Source of the DNA: JAICLK01 sp963810525
GTDB taxonomy: Bacteria > Patescibacteriota > Saccharimonadia > Saccharimonadales > UBA4665
Assembly (NCBI GenBank): GCA_963810525.1
Contig: CAWENB010000006.1
Location: 1 to 64,000, forward strand
Direction: 5' to 3'
DNA length: 64,000 nt
In this document: piece after piece, positions 40,379 to 50,011 of the stretch
Layout of the letters: every line of letters starts with the position of its first letter
How positions within the stretch are numbered: position 1 is the stretch's first letter
The notes under the pieces: model-generated
Databases searched by the model: none
Told to the model about the DNA's origin: nothing
Seen by the model: only the letters and a program-made list of their open reading frames with translations
Translations under genes and position numbers: made by a program

Positions 40379-42814
40379 TTAAGCTGCCATTGCATTTGAT
40401 CTTGATCTGGCCCTACGACGAAGAACCATGGCATCACGTGCGTGCGGCACTAACTGCAGCCTCGATGTACTTTCCGGCTGAGCGCGCAATTCACCGCTTC
40501 CTAGGCCTTCAATAATTTCAAATGCTTCAAAAAAGGGTGATGATGGGCTCATTAACTCCCGCCCTACAATTTGCCTTGTAAATTTATGCTGATCATCTCC
40601 TGGTATTACAAGTAAACTACCTTCGCCAACGGATCCGAGCAACTCACCGGCAACAGATATCAAATCGCCGCCTTGAACATAAACATCACCTTTTTCTGTC
40701 TTCGAACTGTCTGAAGAAATTACGCTAATCTCTGCTTCACTGGCAATGGCCTGTTCCGTAGGCCTTTGATATTTTCGACCCCTGGTTAATACCCGTGAGT
40801 AACCACGTTCCGACAACCCGACAACAATCGGTGTTAATCCAGGATTTTGCATTTTGGGACCGGTAATAATAATTGCCGTTCGATCAACCCCTGCACCTTG
40901 TGTTGCAGTTCTAGCAATTGCGGCTCTTGCCGATGATACTCGTCTTGCAATTTCACCGCTGGGATCTTCTCCTTGTGCCAAGTGAACCGCCAGAAACTCT
41001 CGGAAACGTGCCGCCGCCAACATGGCCTCTTCACTTGCTGCATATTCAGGATCAATTGCGGCTCTGGCCTTTATCTGCGCATACATATCCATAATCTGAG
41101 CCTGCGAATCACTAGATAACACTAGAAATTCTTCTAGAGTCAACGCTGTACCGGCATTAAATTCTTGCATTGTGTCTAATATGGATGACGCATCTACAGT
41201 CTCAGTGGTACTTCTTTGCCATGCAGCTATTTCTCGGTCTCGCTGACGTTTTGCTTCTGCGGCCGCGCTTATTGCTAAGGTGTGATCTTTCCTATCTTCG
41301 AAATTTAACCTGTATATTAATAAACTACGGGCTCCGCTTAACCGCCTGGGCATCACAGTAGGTGGTATAACGGAGGCTAAGCCCGGATTAACCAGGAGGA
41401 GTACATCCCGGTCCCATTGAGCGATTAGTTCTTCCCGTTCTTCAACACCTATGATTGCAAGCGCTTTAGCAAGCTCTATATCTGCCCCCCTGATTGCTTC
41501 TAGCCCCTCTGCATACATTTGATTTAGCGATTTTCGATCGAAGTTTGGTAACGTTGCCCGGATCCTTATTACAATTTGTTCAGCTTCGCTTAAAGGATTG
41601 GGACGAAGCTCATCCGGCATCCGGTTCCCAACACCGGGATTGTACTCAACGGCAAATGCTCGCTGCACTCTATACTTGTACTCATCGTTAGCCCTTTGCC
41701 GGCGTTCTCTTTCCAGCTCAACTACCGCCTCTGCGTATGTTGCATCTAGAGTTTCCTTATAAATTTCGGTTCTCAAAATAACCGCTTCGGCTTCGCTAAG
41801 TAATAAAGGTTCAGGTGTGTCGGGCAATTTGCCTTCCATAGAAGGGTATTCGGCATACAATCTTGGTAATTCTTCCCATTGGTATTTAAAAACTCTTAAT
41901 TCTTCTTCAGCCTCCGCTAAATATACATCGGCAAGGGCATTTGCATATGCCGGCATATGAGGATACTCTCTGCGTCGTTGATCCCTGTATAAGCTTTGCT
42001 GTATATAATCAACTTTAGGGGGGACTGTACGTTTGTGCCTTAAAAACCTAGCTGTCTGCCTTTCGTGTGTTAGTTTTTCATGTCTCCTTCTATCTAGGTA
42101 AGACTTTCCGACTCGGGCAGCAAAGCTTCCGCCGCCTTTTGCTACCTGTCCTAGTCTGGCAACTGCTCCCAACGCATTTGCCGAAGTCAATACGTCTCCA
42201 TCATCCGGTACGGCTAGATCCGCCCCGTAATTCCCTGATTCTTCCGAACTTTCGGCAGCAGAGCTATTTTCGGTACTTGCATTAGGTTCATCCTGCAACA
42301 CAACTTCATCAACAATTTCCGCCTCTACCGGCTCGTCTGATTCGCCTGTTTGTGGCATCGTTAAGGTTTTTAAAAAGGCAACGTTAAGACGGTCTCCGCC
42401 ACTGCCCAAACCTTCCCGGTCACTTTCCGGTAGAGTTACATCACCCTGCAATATAGCCGATACGGCAAGTCTAGCGAGTACCAACAGACGAATCTCGTCT
42501 TCACCTAGCATGATCGAACGTTCTACCTGGCCGTCAGGCTGCGGCTCGATCAATTTTTCAAATAAGCCGGCTGCTTGGAGACGGTCCAGCTCTGTGGCAA
42601 ATCGCGAGACTACGCCGCATTCACGTACAGCAAGTTCACTCCCAGGTTCTTGATTATTTGCCCCGCCAGCATCTGCAGTACCGACTAAGCCCGCATGCGT
42701 TGCGGCAAGAGCCTGATCACCAAATGCAGTGGCACTACCAATCTGATCTGCCTCCTGTGGTAAACCGCTTAAGCGTAATCGTGCTTGATCATTTTCAAAA
42801 TTAAAACCAGACAT
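40379..42814 (-). CDS. hypothetical protein (811 aa), partner of the HerA-like ATPase
   Basis: No family is recognised. The N-terminal 210 residues are acidic and partly disordered. Residues 240-560 are long charged helices rich in Arg, Glu and Ala (for example RETEIYKETLDATYAEAV-like segments), probably coiled coil. The last 150 residues have an alpha/beta pattern (DRTAIIITGPKMQNPGLTPI, SLLVIPGDDQHKF) and end in a basic tail RRRARSRSNAMAA. It follows the ATPase gene on the same strand after 191 bp, so the two probably belong together. A scaffold or substrate-adaptor role is only a guess. Confidence 0.6.
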   Translation of the reverse strand: MSGFNFENDQARLRLSGLPQEADQIGSATAFGDQALAATHAGLVGTADAGGANNQEPGSELAVRECGVVSRFATELDRLQAAGLFEKLIEPQPDGQVERSIMLGEDEIRLLVLARLAVSAILQGDVTLPESDREGLGSGGDRLNVAFLKTLTMPQTGESDEPVEAEIVDEVVLQDEPNASTENSSAAESSEESGNYGADLAVPDDGDVLTSANALGAVARLGQVAKGGGSFAARVGKSYLDRRRHEKLTHERQTARFLRHKRTVPPKVDYIQQSLYRDQRRREYPHMPAYANALADVYLAEAEEELRVFKYQWEELPRLYAEYPSMEGKLPDTPEPLLLSEAEAVILRTEIYKETLDATYAEAVVELERERRQRANDEYKYRVQRAFAVEYNPGVGNRMPDELRPNPLSEAEQIVIRIRATLPNFDRKSLNQMYAEGLEAIRGADIELAKALAIIGVEEREELIAQWDRDVLLLVNPGLASVIPPTVMPRRLSGARSLLIYRLNFEDRKDHTLAISAAAEAKRQRDREIAAWQRSTTETVDASSILDTMQEFNAGTALTLEEFLVLSSDSQAQIMDMYAQIKARAAIDPEYAASEEAMLAAARFREFLAVHLAQGEDPSGEIARRVSSARAAIARTATQGAGVDRTAIIITGPKMQNPGLTPIVVGLSERGYSRVLTRGRKYQRPTEQAIASEAEISVISSDSSKTEKGDVYVQGGDLISVAGELLGSVGEGSLLVIPGDDQHKFTRQIVGRELMSPSSPFFEAFEIIEGLGSGELRAQPESTSRLQLVPHARDAMVLRRRARSRSNAMAA

Positions 42815-43005
42815 GTAATTTTAGAACCTTTAACATAATTAAGCATTTGTATGGCATGAGGATTACGTTCGAAAGTAATATAAACGCACCCAACGTACCG
42901 TTTCTTTACGATCGGTATTGTCACACCTGGACGCAAAGATTATCACATAATATAATACAATAATTCTTCGATTTAGTACATATCTAAAATGACTTCACCG
43001 CTTAG

Positions 43006-45366
43006 CTAGGCCGCATCTAGTAACAATTTTTTGCGGGCAGCATCGTGCAATAAAGTATCACGACTCGGTAATGGGATAGCGGCAAGCTCAGTTACAGAAA
43101 GGGAAATATCTGGCAGTAAAGTAGTTAATTGAGCCAAAAACCGAGCATCTGCATCTCTTCTAGACTGGGCTTCCTGGCTAAAATTCTGAACGAAATTCCA
43201 GTTCCATGTTGCCAAAACTTCGATGTCACTAGGTTTATAGTGCGGAGAAGGTAAATTATTCATCTTCTCGGCAAATTTTCGTACTCGTTCGGACGGGGTG
43301 CCACCTGGTAAAAGTCTTTGCAGACGTTCGATGTAATCTATCGGTCTGATACCGACACCCTCTAATAATTCGTGGGCCAGCCAACGATTCCCCGGAATCT
43401 TCATAGATAATGATATTTCATTCAGTAAGGCATTTCTTCTCTCTCTTACGGTAGAGTTTGCCGGTACTCCATCGATCTCAAAATCTAATAGAGGTGCAGG
43501 AGCTTCATCGGGTAAAATAGGCATTTTATGCGGATTCAATTTATCTAATTCGTGTAATACCTGCAAGGTGATTGGGACAAATTCAACGCCCAATCTTTGA
43601 CCGGACTGTATATAGCCTTCTTGATCGCGACCGTAAACAAGATCCCTCATGACAATTCCGGCAGCCGCCATATACTCATGCGGATTATAGCCAGAGGCAT
43701 CAATTGCTTCCGCCCTGGCAGTTATGGCATCATCAATTAACTTTGCGATTACGCACTCCCCAAGCCTAACCGGTAAATCTCTAATGTGATTAATAACTTC
43801 ACTCGGCAGTTCTGGCAATGGACGATTAGTTAACATATGTTTAACAACTTGTTCGGTGGCTAGCCAAGTAATTACCGATGCCTCATCCATGCTTTTGGCT
43901 ATTTCTTTCGCCTTGCTCATTTCAATCGTATTAGGAATAAAATCGCCACTATATGCTGCCGAACTCAAGCTTCTCAATATAGGTTGTGCTTTTTCATCGG
44001 GAGCTTCACGAAGAATCTTACTCAAAATGGTCTTTATTCGTCTCGGATGGTCCATATCCTCCCTAACTCCCAGCATCGATACTTCTGCAACGCCTTTGCC
44101 GGCTGTCCGGATTCGCGCAAGCCGAGTGCGTTGCACTTCTTCATCACCATCAAAGTTCATTGTCTGAGCGATGTAATTAACCTGTTCTTCTGTAGATAGT
44201 CTGAAAATTGTTTTTGTTCCGGCTTGCTTTACTGCTTGGTCGGAAACTGCCAGCGGATCCTGGTCTGCAAGTAATAACCCTTCGTGGTAAGCTCGGATTT
44301 CAGTAAACATATCGCTAAACGTTTTTGCCACGTAGGCATCCGCGCCGCCGTTGGCCGATCGGCTCACAATCTTATGCGCTTCATCAATTATGGTTGCGTG
44401 TAAAATCCCTGGCGGGCCCATAGATTCTCTGGCTTTAGAAGCCAACATCTGGTCGGCTTGTAAGGTCTGAGCAAGCTTAATAAGTAAAATCCCTATAGCA
44501 AAACCTTGATCGGTGTCGCTGTTTACCATGCTAAGATCTATCACGACATGATTGTTTTTGATCATTTCGCGAAAACTTGCTGGATGACCAGTTTCACAAA
44601 AACTTCCTAAGGGCCCTGTTTCATAGGATATGAGCCTGGTATCCATATAGCCACGTACGCCTTCGCGAGTACGCTCATCATATCTTCCACCTTTGCGGCC
44701 GGATATAGGATTCGGATTATCCAATACGTCATAAACAGCTTTGTGCAACTGTTTAAGTGAAGGAATTCTAGGAGGGGTTGTGCGAGTCGCTTGTTGAACG
44801 CCCGTTTCAATATCCCAGCCGCAATCTTTATATACGTTTTCTAAAGCCTCACCAATAATGCTGGCATATAGGGTTCCTTCTTCTCGACTAGTGACTGAAG
44901 TACTGACAAATAATGTCTTCACCATATCAATATGGGCTTGTATAGAGGTTCCCGGCTCAGGCTCTAAAGGGTTAAATTTAACAGGTAGGCTATTAGGGTC
45001 GCCAGGACGGATCGTAATTACCGGCAAGTTGGTACAACGCTGATCGAGATCATCGTACTCATGGCCCTTGATAGGAGCAAATAGCAGAAATGGTATGCCC
45101 CTCTCGTCAAGCGCCTGGCAACGACCCCTTATATACTCAGTTTTACCGGATCCTGTCATACCGAACGCTACCTCATGAAGATTCAGCACTTCTACATCCG
45201 TGCTTACCGGGACTAAATGATCTTGGTCTACATTGTCATAACTATCTACTTCATAACCAACATTAATAGCTGCCTCTCGCGGAACGTTTATGTCTTCAAA
45301 CGCTTCTTCAAATACGCTGAACCTAGGCTGCAGCGCACCTTGTTCACCTATAGGTACATTTGTCAT
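43006..45366 (-). CDS. HerA/VirD4-like P-loop ATPase
   Basis: 786 residues. Walker A GMTGSGKT (residues 69-76) and Walker B ATIIDEAHK (about 324-332) belong to the HerA/FtsK/VirD4 superfamily of ring-forming ATPases, which pump DNA or feed substrates to secretion channels. FLLFAPIKGHEYDDL after Walker A, FNPLEPEPG, and a later arginine-rich segment (QRTRLARIRTAGKGVAEV) fit the DUF87-type subgroup. No membrane segment is seen, unlike classic VirD4. The C-terminal 300 residues are helical and unknown. It is divergent from effector gene 2 across a 200-bp AT-rich spacer. Confidence 0.82.
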   Translation of the reverse strand: MTNVPIGEQGALQPRFSVFEEAFEDINVPREAAINVGYEVDSYDNVDQDHLVPVSTDVEVLNLHEVAFGMTGSGKTEYIRGRCQALDERGIPFLLFAPIKGHEYDDLDQRCTNLPVITIRPGDPNSLPVKFNPLEPEPGTSIQAHIDMVKTLFVSTSVTSREEGTLYASIIGEALENVYKDCGWDIETGVQQATRTTPPRIPSLKQLHKAVYDVLDNPNPISGRKGGRYDERTREGVRGYMDTRLISYETGPLGSFCETGHPASFREMIKNNHVVIDLSMVNSDTDQGFAIGILLIKLAQTLQADQMLASKARESMGPPGILHATIIDEAHKIVSRSANGGADAYVAKTFSDMFTEIRAYHEGLLLADQDPLAVSDQAVKQAGTKTIFRLSTEEQVNYIAQTMNFDGDEEVQRTRLARIRTAGKGVAEVSMLGVREDMDHPRRIKTILSKILREAPDEKAQPILRSLSSAAYSGDFIPNTIEMSKAKEIAKSMDEASVITWLATEQVVKHMLTNRPLPELPSEVINHIRDLPVRLGECVIAKLIDDAITARAEAIDASGYNPHEYMAAAGIVMRDLVYGRDQEGYIQSGQRLGVEFVPITLQVLHELDKLNPHKMPILPDEAPAPLLDFEIDGVPANSTVRERRNALLNEISLSMKIPGNRWLAHELLEGVGIRPIDYIERLQRLLPGGTPSERVRKFAEKMNNLPSPHYKPSDIEVLATWNWNFVQNFSQEAQSRRDADARFLAQLTTLLPDISLSVTELAAIPLPSRDTLLHDAARKKLLLDAA

Positions 45367-45553
45367 AACTTACTTTTATACAAGGTCAAAACATTGCTCC
45401 GTAAAAATAAGCAAATATATATAATATATATAGTTTAACTTTGACTGGACTCCTTGCCTAATTTATTATACAATTATTTTTGATATTCGCCAATAGTCAT
45501 ACCTGTAATAATTCTTTGATAGAAGATGACCTAGGTATCTCTCTTTTTATTTA
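45367..45553. promoter_or_regulatory. AT-rich divergent promoter region
   Basis: Spacer between the ATPase gene (minus) and effector 2 (plus). It has TATAAA 11 nt before the ATPase start on the minus strand and a run of alternating TATATA around 45415-45430. The plus-strand promoter of effector 2 is not clear; it shares no similarity with the region ahead of effector 1 before base 45554. Confidence 0.4.
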
Positions 45554-46674
45554 TTTTCATTAGTACCCATGACCGATACACAAGAAGAACTAGTTGAACC
45601 ACCTTCGGTGGACGATTCTGAAGTTAAGGAAGCTCAGGATGCAGAACAACAACAGCAACAGACTGTTGCAGAACATGCCGGCCAAGTAGCAGTAGATGAG
45701 ACTGCCAAGGAGGCTCAGGAGTTAAGAACTGAGGTAGATACTATCCGGGAAGACGAACAGGCTGTAGCTGCCGAAGAAGCAGCTGCCGACCAAAGGTCGC
45801 AAGCTGAACAGCAACAACAAGAGCAAGCTGAAGCTGAACGGGCAGCTGAGCAGCAAATACTGGAAGCTGCTGCCAGGCAGGAAGCTGCCGAAGCTGCCGG
45901 CCGTTTTGCTACCAGAGGAGTAGCTACCGAACCACATGCAGCAGAACCAGCCGTTGCACAAGATCAGCAACAGGATCCGGAACAGCACCGGAATGATACC
46001 CGAGCCGAGGATAGCGGACAACCACCGGCCAATCAGGGAACAGGTCAAGATGATGCAGCCGCTGCTGCAGCGGACAGAGCTAGGGGAGAACCAGGGCCTG
46101 AGGAGCCTGATGAAGCTGCCGACAGGCCTGCCGGCGGCAGTAGCGGCAGTGGAGGCGGAACAACAGGCGGCGGTAGAGGTACCGGCGGAGAGGAAGATGG
46201 TGATCCTGATGATCCGGATAGGGACGAAGATGATCATGACGAGGATGATGCTGACCAACATACAACCGGCAGAGATAGTGGTAGTGCTAGAGACGGAGAT
46301 GGAGACAGACAAAGTCCTGATGATGCCAGTAGGCCTGCTGGAGAAGAACCTGGTGAAGCTGCAGCAGACAGGGATAGGGGTGAACCAGGGTCTGAGCATA
46401 GAGATGAAGTTGAAGCTGAAGCGGCAGCAGAGGCTGCAGCTGCCGCTGCAACTACGGCAGAGCCAAGGCCTGAGCATAGAGATGAAGACGAAGAAGTAGA
46501 TGAGGAAGAAGCTGGGGCTACAGAAGGACCAGGGCCTGAGCATAGAGATGAAGCAGTAGGCAGGCCTAGGGAAGATGTTGAAGAGACTGATGCCCAGGAG
46601 GATGAGGCAGAGGGTGGTGAGGGGCCGGAGGGAGGAAGAGGGCCAACGGACAGGCCGGAGGGGGATGAGGAGGA
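45554..46674 (+). repeat. 1,121-bp direct repeat, copy B (constant leader of effector 2)
   Basis: Partner of 35389-36509. The identical segment ends in the Glu/Asp-coding run GATGAGGAGGA, after which the two genes diverge at once. Confidence 0.93.
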
Positions 46675-47638
46675 AGAGGACACATTACCGGAGGATAGAG
46701 ATATAGTTGAACGCGTAGCGGAAGTTACAGCAGCCGACGAAACGCTTATCATAAACGAAGCTATTGCTGAAGATATTGCCAGGCAATATGAACAATACGT
46801 ATCTGACGTAAATAACGGTGCAGAACCTGACCCGGCCGAAGAACAGCGTATCGCGGAGGAGATGGATAATGCTGAAAAAGAAGTGATTGACGCTAAGTTA
46901 AGTGCAGAGGAGCTTTATGATGACATTAGAGATGTAACGCTTGAGGAACGACTGGAAGCTATGGGTATGTCGGACTTCAGGCCCCCGACCGGGGAAGAAA
47001 TCGGACGCTGTGATTTTCATGATTATCGTCAATCACTTGGGGACCCGGAAGCATCTGCTACGGATGCTTCGAGACAGCTTATAAGAGAGCTTCATGGCAT
47101 GGGACCAGCAGGACTTAATGCGGCCGAGGTAATTGGCGAGTTACGGGCAAATCACTCGAGCCATACCGAAACGGGCGGGTACTTTGTCGATGACTGGGAT
47201 GCTAGACCCTGCGTGGTGACGCGTGATGAAGCAACTGGCCACCTGGTAGTCGACTACTATTCGTTCCATGAGGTAACACAAGGAACCTTTCAAGAAATTC
47301 AAGATCGTTTAGACCCGAAAACATACAGTGTCGAAGAACGACTACATGCCGGAAGACGTGAAGAAGTGTCGTCTGAAAGCCGTGGGCAGCATGGCACTTC
47401 GGGCAGAGGCTCCGCGTTGATCGTTGCCGACTCCTTAAATACACGATTGGAGCGAATGGGAGTCGGGGCACACATGAGAATTGAAATAAATCCCCAGCAA
47501 ATTACTTCCGCAGAGCTTCGCAGCACACTTCAGCAAAGAGAAGGCATTGTTTTGACGCAAGCAGAATTGGATAGAATGAACGCGGAAGATCAAGCAATGA
47601 CAGAGCGGGATTTATTGGATCAGTTCCCAGACCTTTGA
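45569..47638 (+). CDS. putative modular effector 2: same leader, different C-terminal domain
   Basis: 689 residues. Residues 1-368 are the same as in effector 1. Residues 369-689 differ completely: an acidic helical stretch (about 370-460) and then a mixed alpha/beta domain (CDFHDYRQSLGDPEASATDA, ETGGYFVDDWDARPCVVTRD, GRGSALIVADSLNTRLERMG). It has two Cys and several His and Asp but no motif that I can name. No signal peptide. No clear terminator follows. The shared leader with swapped tails is the pattern of polymorphic toxins, but no immunity gene is recognisable next to it. Confidence 0.7.
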   Translation: MTDTQEELVEPPSVDDSEVKEAQDAEQQQQQTVAEHAGQVAVDETAKEAQELRTEVDTIREDEQAVAAEEAAADQRSQAEQQQQEQAEAERAAEQQILEAAARQEAAEAAGRFATRGVATEPHAAEPAVAQDQQQDPEQHRNDTRAEDSGQPPANQGTGQDDAAAAAADRARGEPGPEEPDEAADRPAGGSSGSGGGTTGGGRGTGGEEDGDPDDPDRDEDDHDEDDADQHTTGRDSGSARDGDGDRQSPDDASRPAGEEPGEAAADRDRGEPGSEHRDEVEAEAAAEAAAAAATTAEPRPEHRDEDEEVDEEEAGATEGPGPEHRDEAVGRPREDVEETDAQEDEAEGGEGPEGGRGPTDRPEGDEEEEDTLPEDRDIVERVAEVTAADETLIINEAIAEDIARQYEQYVSDVNNGAEPDPAEEQRIAEEMDNAEKEVIDAKLSAEELYDDIRDVTLEERLEAMGMSDFRPPTGEEIGRCDFHDYRQSLGDPEASATDASRQLIRELHGMGPAGLNAAEVIGELRANHSSHTETGGYFVDDWDARPCVVTRDEATGHLVVDYYSFHEVTQGTFQEIQDRLDPKTYSVEERLHAGRREEVSSESRGQHGTSGRGSALIVADSLNTRLERMGVGAHMRIEINPQQITSAELRSTLQQREGIVLTQAELDRMNAEDQAMTERDLLDQFPDL

Positions 47639-47758
47639 TAATAAGCGAGTAAATTGAGTCGGTGATGATTTTTACTTTAGAAAGCCAGAAAATCTGCTAC
47701 TTTGAAGAGAGATGCTTTCGCGGCACTCGAGTAGTAAGGATGTGTGCGGGAGAACGAC

Positions 47759-48868
47759 ATGCGAATTGCTAAGGTAGAGATACGCAAGCTCGCACTGCCC
47801 ATGGTACACGATTTCACTATAAGTACTGGCGGTGTAACCCATAAAGAATCGGTGCTTACGAAGCTCTTCACAGAAGGAGGTCTGATAGGTTATGGGGAGT
47901 CAAGTACATTCAATACCCCGATCTTTACCGGCGAGACAAGCGACGATGTAGCGCATGTTTTAAAAGAAGTGATCGCGCCTAACGTAGTCGGTAAATACTT
48001 TGGGTCGCCGGAAGCGTTTAAAGCTTCATACGATAGCATTACCAGTAGTAATGCGGCCAAGACGGGTATCGAGTGTGCGTTCTGGCATCTTTATGCATTG
48101 CAAAAGAACGTATCCTTAAGCGAGCTGTTCGGCGGCGTCCAAGCCCGGATACCGGTCGGAGAAAGTATCGGGATCAAAGATACCATAGCCGGAACGATGG
48201 AAGAGGTCGAAAATAGATTAGCAGAAGGCTATCGGCGAATTAAGCTTAAGATAAAGCCAGGTTGGGATGTCGAACTGCTTAAAGCGGTGCGCCAGCAGTG
48301 GCCTGACATAGACCTTGCCGTGGATGCCAACACGGCTTATACGTTCAACGAAAATGCGGAAATTCTTAAATCGCTCGATAATTATAATTTGACAATGATT
48401 GAGCAGCCATTCGCTGCCCGTGAAATAATGGATCACGCAAAGCTGCAGAACATGATCAAAACCCCGGTATGCTTAGACGAAAGTATACGTAGTTTGGCCG
48501 ATCTGAAAATCACTTCGGCAGTTGGTGCCTGCAAATTAGTGAATATTAAACCCGTAAAAGTCGGCGGTATTATAGAAAGTATAAAAATATACGACTACGC
48601 TGAAGCCCATGACGTAGGCGTATGGTGCGGGGGAATGCTGGAAACGGGCATAGGCCGTGCATTTAATATTGCGTTGGCTTCAAAAAGCAAGTTCATTTAT
48701 CCGGCGGATATGTCGCCGTACCAGGTTTTCTTCGCCGAAGACCTCATTGATCCGAGTTATGTGGTCGATAGGAACGGTTTTATTGATGTGCCAAAATCTC
48801 CGGGTTTGGGCTATGCCATTCGCGACGACGCCATCGAAAAATATACTGTGTCTACGACTGTCATATGA
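47759..48868 (+). CDS. enolase-superfamily enzyme, N-acylamino-acid racemase / o-succinylbenzoate synthase type
   Basis: About 369 residues. The N-terminal capping domain is followed by the barrel with the full catalytic set: the KxK motif in RRIKLKIKPGWD, metal ligands in AVDANTAYT (Asp), MIEQPF (Glu) and CLDESIR (Asp), and the second base Lys in NIKPVKVGG. The segment VWCGGMLETGIGRAFNIALAS matches the NSAR/OSBS subgroup closely, better than dipeptide epimerases. It would racemise N-acylamino acids or make o-succinylbenzoate; with no menaquinone genes in view, the racemase role is more likely. ATG 47759 has GGGAGA ahead of it and is preferred to the upstream in-frame start at 47744. Confidence 0.88.
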   Translation: MRIAKVEIRKLALPMVHDFTISTGGVTHKESVLTKLFTEGGLIGYGESSTFNTPIFTGETSDDVAHVLKEVIAPNVVGKYFGSPEAFKASYDSITSSNAAKTGIECAFWHLYALQKNVSLSELFGGVQARIPVGESIGIKDTIAGTMEEVENRLAEGYRRIKLKIKPGWDVELLKAVRQQWPDIDLAVDANTAYTFNENAEILKSLDNYNLTMIEQPFAAREIMDHAKLQNMIKTPVCLDESIRSLADLKITSAVGACKLVNIKPVKVGGIIESIKIYDYAEAHDVGVWCGGMLETGIGRAFNIALASKSKFIYPADMSPYQVFFAEDLIDPSYVVDRNGFIDVPKSPGLGYAIRDDAIEKYTVSTTVI

Positions 48869-49045
48869 TGTATCACGTTTCCGAAAATTAAATGCTTTTC
48901 TGTGCGTAGAAATCGGGAAAACGTTTTGCACAAAAAATAAATACACCTGACTGAGATGGACAAATGATTCTGTAACGCCGGAACTATTTTTGTACCGTTG
49001 TCGGCTCTCCATTAGGCATTATGAGGCTATGTAGAATCTAACTTG

Positions 49046-49906
49046 ATGAGGATAGGGTTGCCGGATGCAAAACCATGTGATTTTATTGTTTTTATGGTAG
49101 AAATATTTGGCACGGACATATCGAGAATAGCCGAGTGCATGCCTTACTATGCTAATTCACAATTGCTCACACCCGCTGATCGCTTTGCCAGATTAGAAGC
49201 TGCTACCAGTGTTTTAGAGGGAGCGCTTATGGCTGTTGGTGCTCCAGCTGACACCGGAGAATATCTACAGATTTTTCGTGTCAAGACATGGCTGGCGTGT
49301 TTGCCGAGCCTTCGAGCCACCGCGCTGGAAGCGCCTCATAACGCGGACATATCCGAAGCGGTGCTAGCCAATATATTACCGCCCATGCGGCAGCTTGCAG
49401 AAGATACTGCCGAGCACGTCGATCACGGTATCGGTGGCGATTCGGCTCACGGTTTCTTGGGGGAGTTGGCCGTATTAGGGTCGCTACTTTGGGCGCATAC
49501 CACCGATCCCGACCGGGCTCTGCACCGCGTACTGCCGGCTACGGCAGACCAAGATAGAAGCGGAAGTCAAGGTAGACGGAGCGGATTTGATCTGCTGCTG
49601 GATAGTGCGAAATTCGTCACGCCGCTGCAGGTTAAGAGCTCTGACAGCCGGGAAGCGAAAATCCGAGCGTATGGCGGAGGCTCCAACCGATATCAGCGAA
49701 ATATTGCCAAAATTTACATATCTAGGCTATTAGGGCTCCATAGCGATAGTTATGAACACCTTTACGCTCCCCAATTGCTGGCTGACGCCGTGCTGAGAAG
49801 GGATGAAGACGTACTCACACAAGCCATCGAAGGCATCGATTTGGCCGTACAAAGCGCAGAGCACCGCAAAGTTCATGTTGAGGAATTCTATCGAGATTTA
49901 GTATAA
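49046..49906 (+). CDS. hypothetical protein (286 aa)
   Basis: A soluble, mainly helical protein in the first 140 residues with a later alpha/beta part: SGRRSGFDLLLDSAKFVTPLQVKSSDSREAK. The order Asp-x8-Gln-x-Lys in DLLLDSAKFVTPLQVK loosely recalls the PD-(D/E)xK nuclease core, but an exact match is not clear. A TAGAAT box lies 8 nt before ATG 49046. No partner gene is coupled to it. Confidence 0.6.
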   Translation: MRIGLPDAKPCDFIVFMVEIFGTDISRIAECMPYYANSQLLTPADRFARLEAATSVLEGALMAVGAPADTGEYLQIFRVKTWLACLPSLRATALEAPHNADISEAVLANILPPMRQLAEDTAEHVDHGIGGDSAHGFLGELAVLGSLLWAHTTDPDRALHRVLPATADQDRSGSQGRRSGFDLLLDSAKFVTPLQVKSSDSREAKIRAYGGGSNRYQRNIAKIYISRLLGLHSDSYEHLYAPQLLADAVLRRDEDVLTQAIEGIDLAVQSAEHRKVHVEEFYRDLV

Positions 49907-50011
49907 ATATCGTGCATAGAGTTTATTGCAAAGATAAGCGTAAGTAGTATCTGATTTTCAAATAACTATGCCTTGAGCAACAGTAACACCGCAAATAAAC
50001 TCATAGGCTAC

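Noticed and set aside
49046..49906. Possible PD-(D/E)xK nuclease in the 286-residue protein
   Set aside because: The residues Asp, Gln and Lys in DLLLDSAKFVTPLQVK are suggestive, but the order and spacing do not clearly meet the motif. Left as hypothetical.
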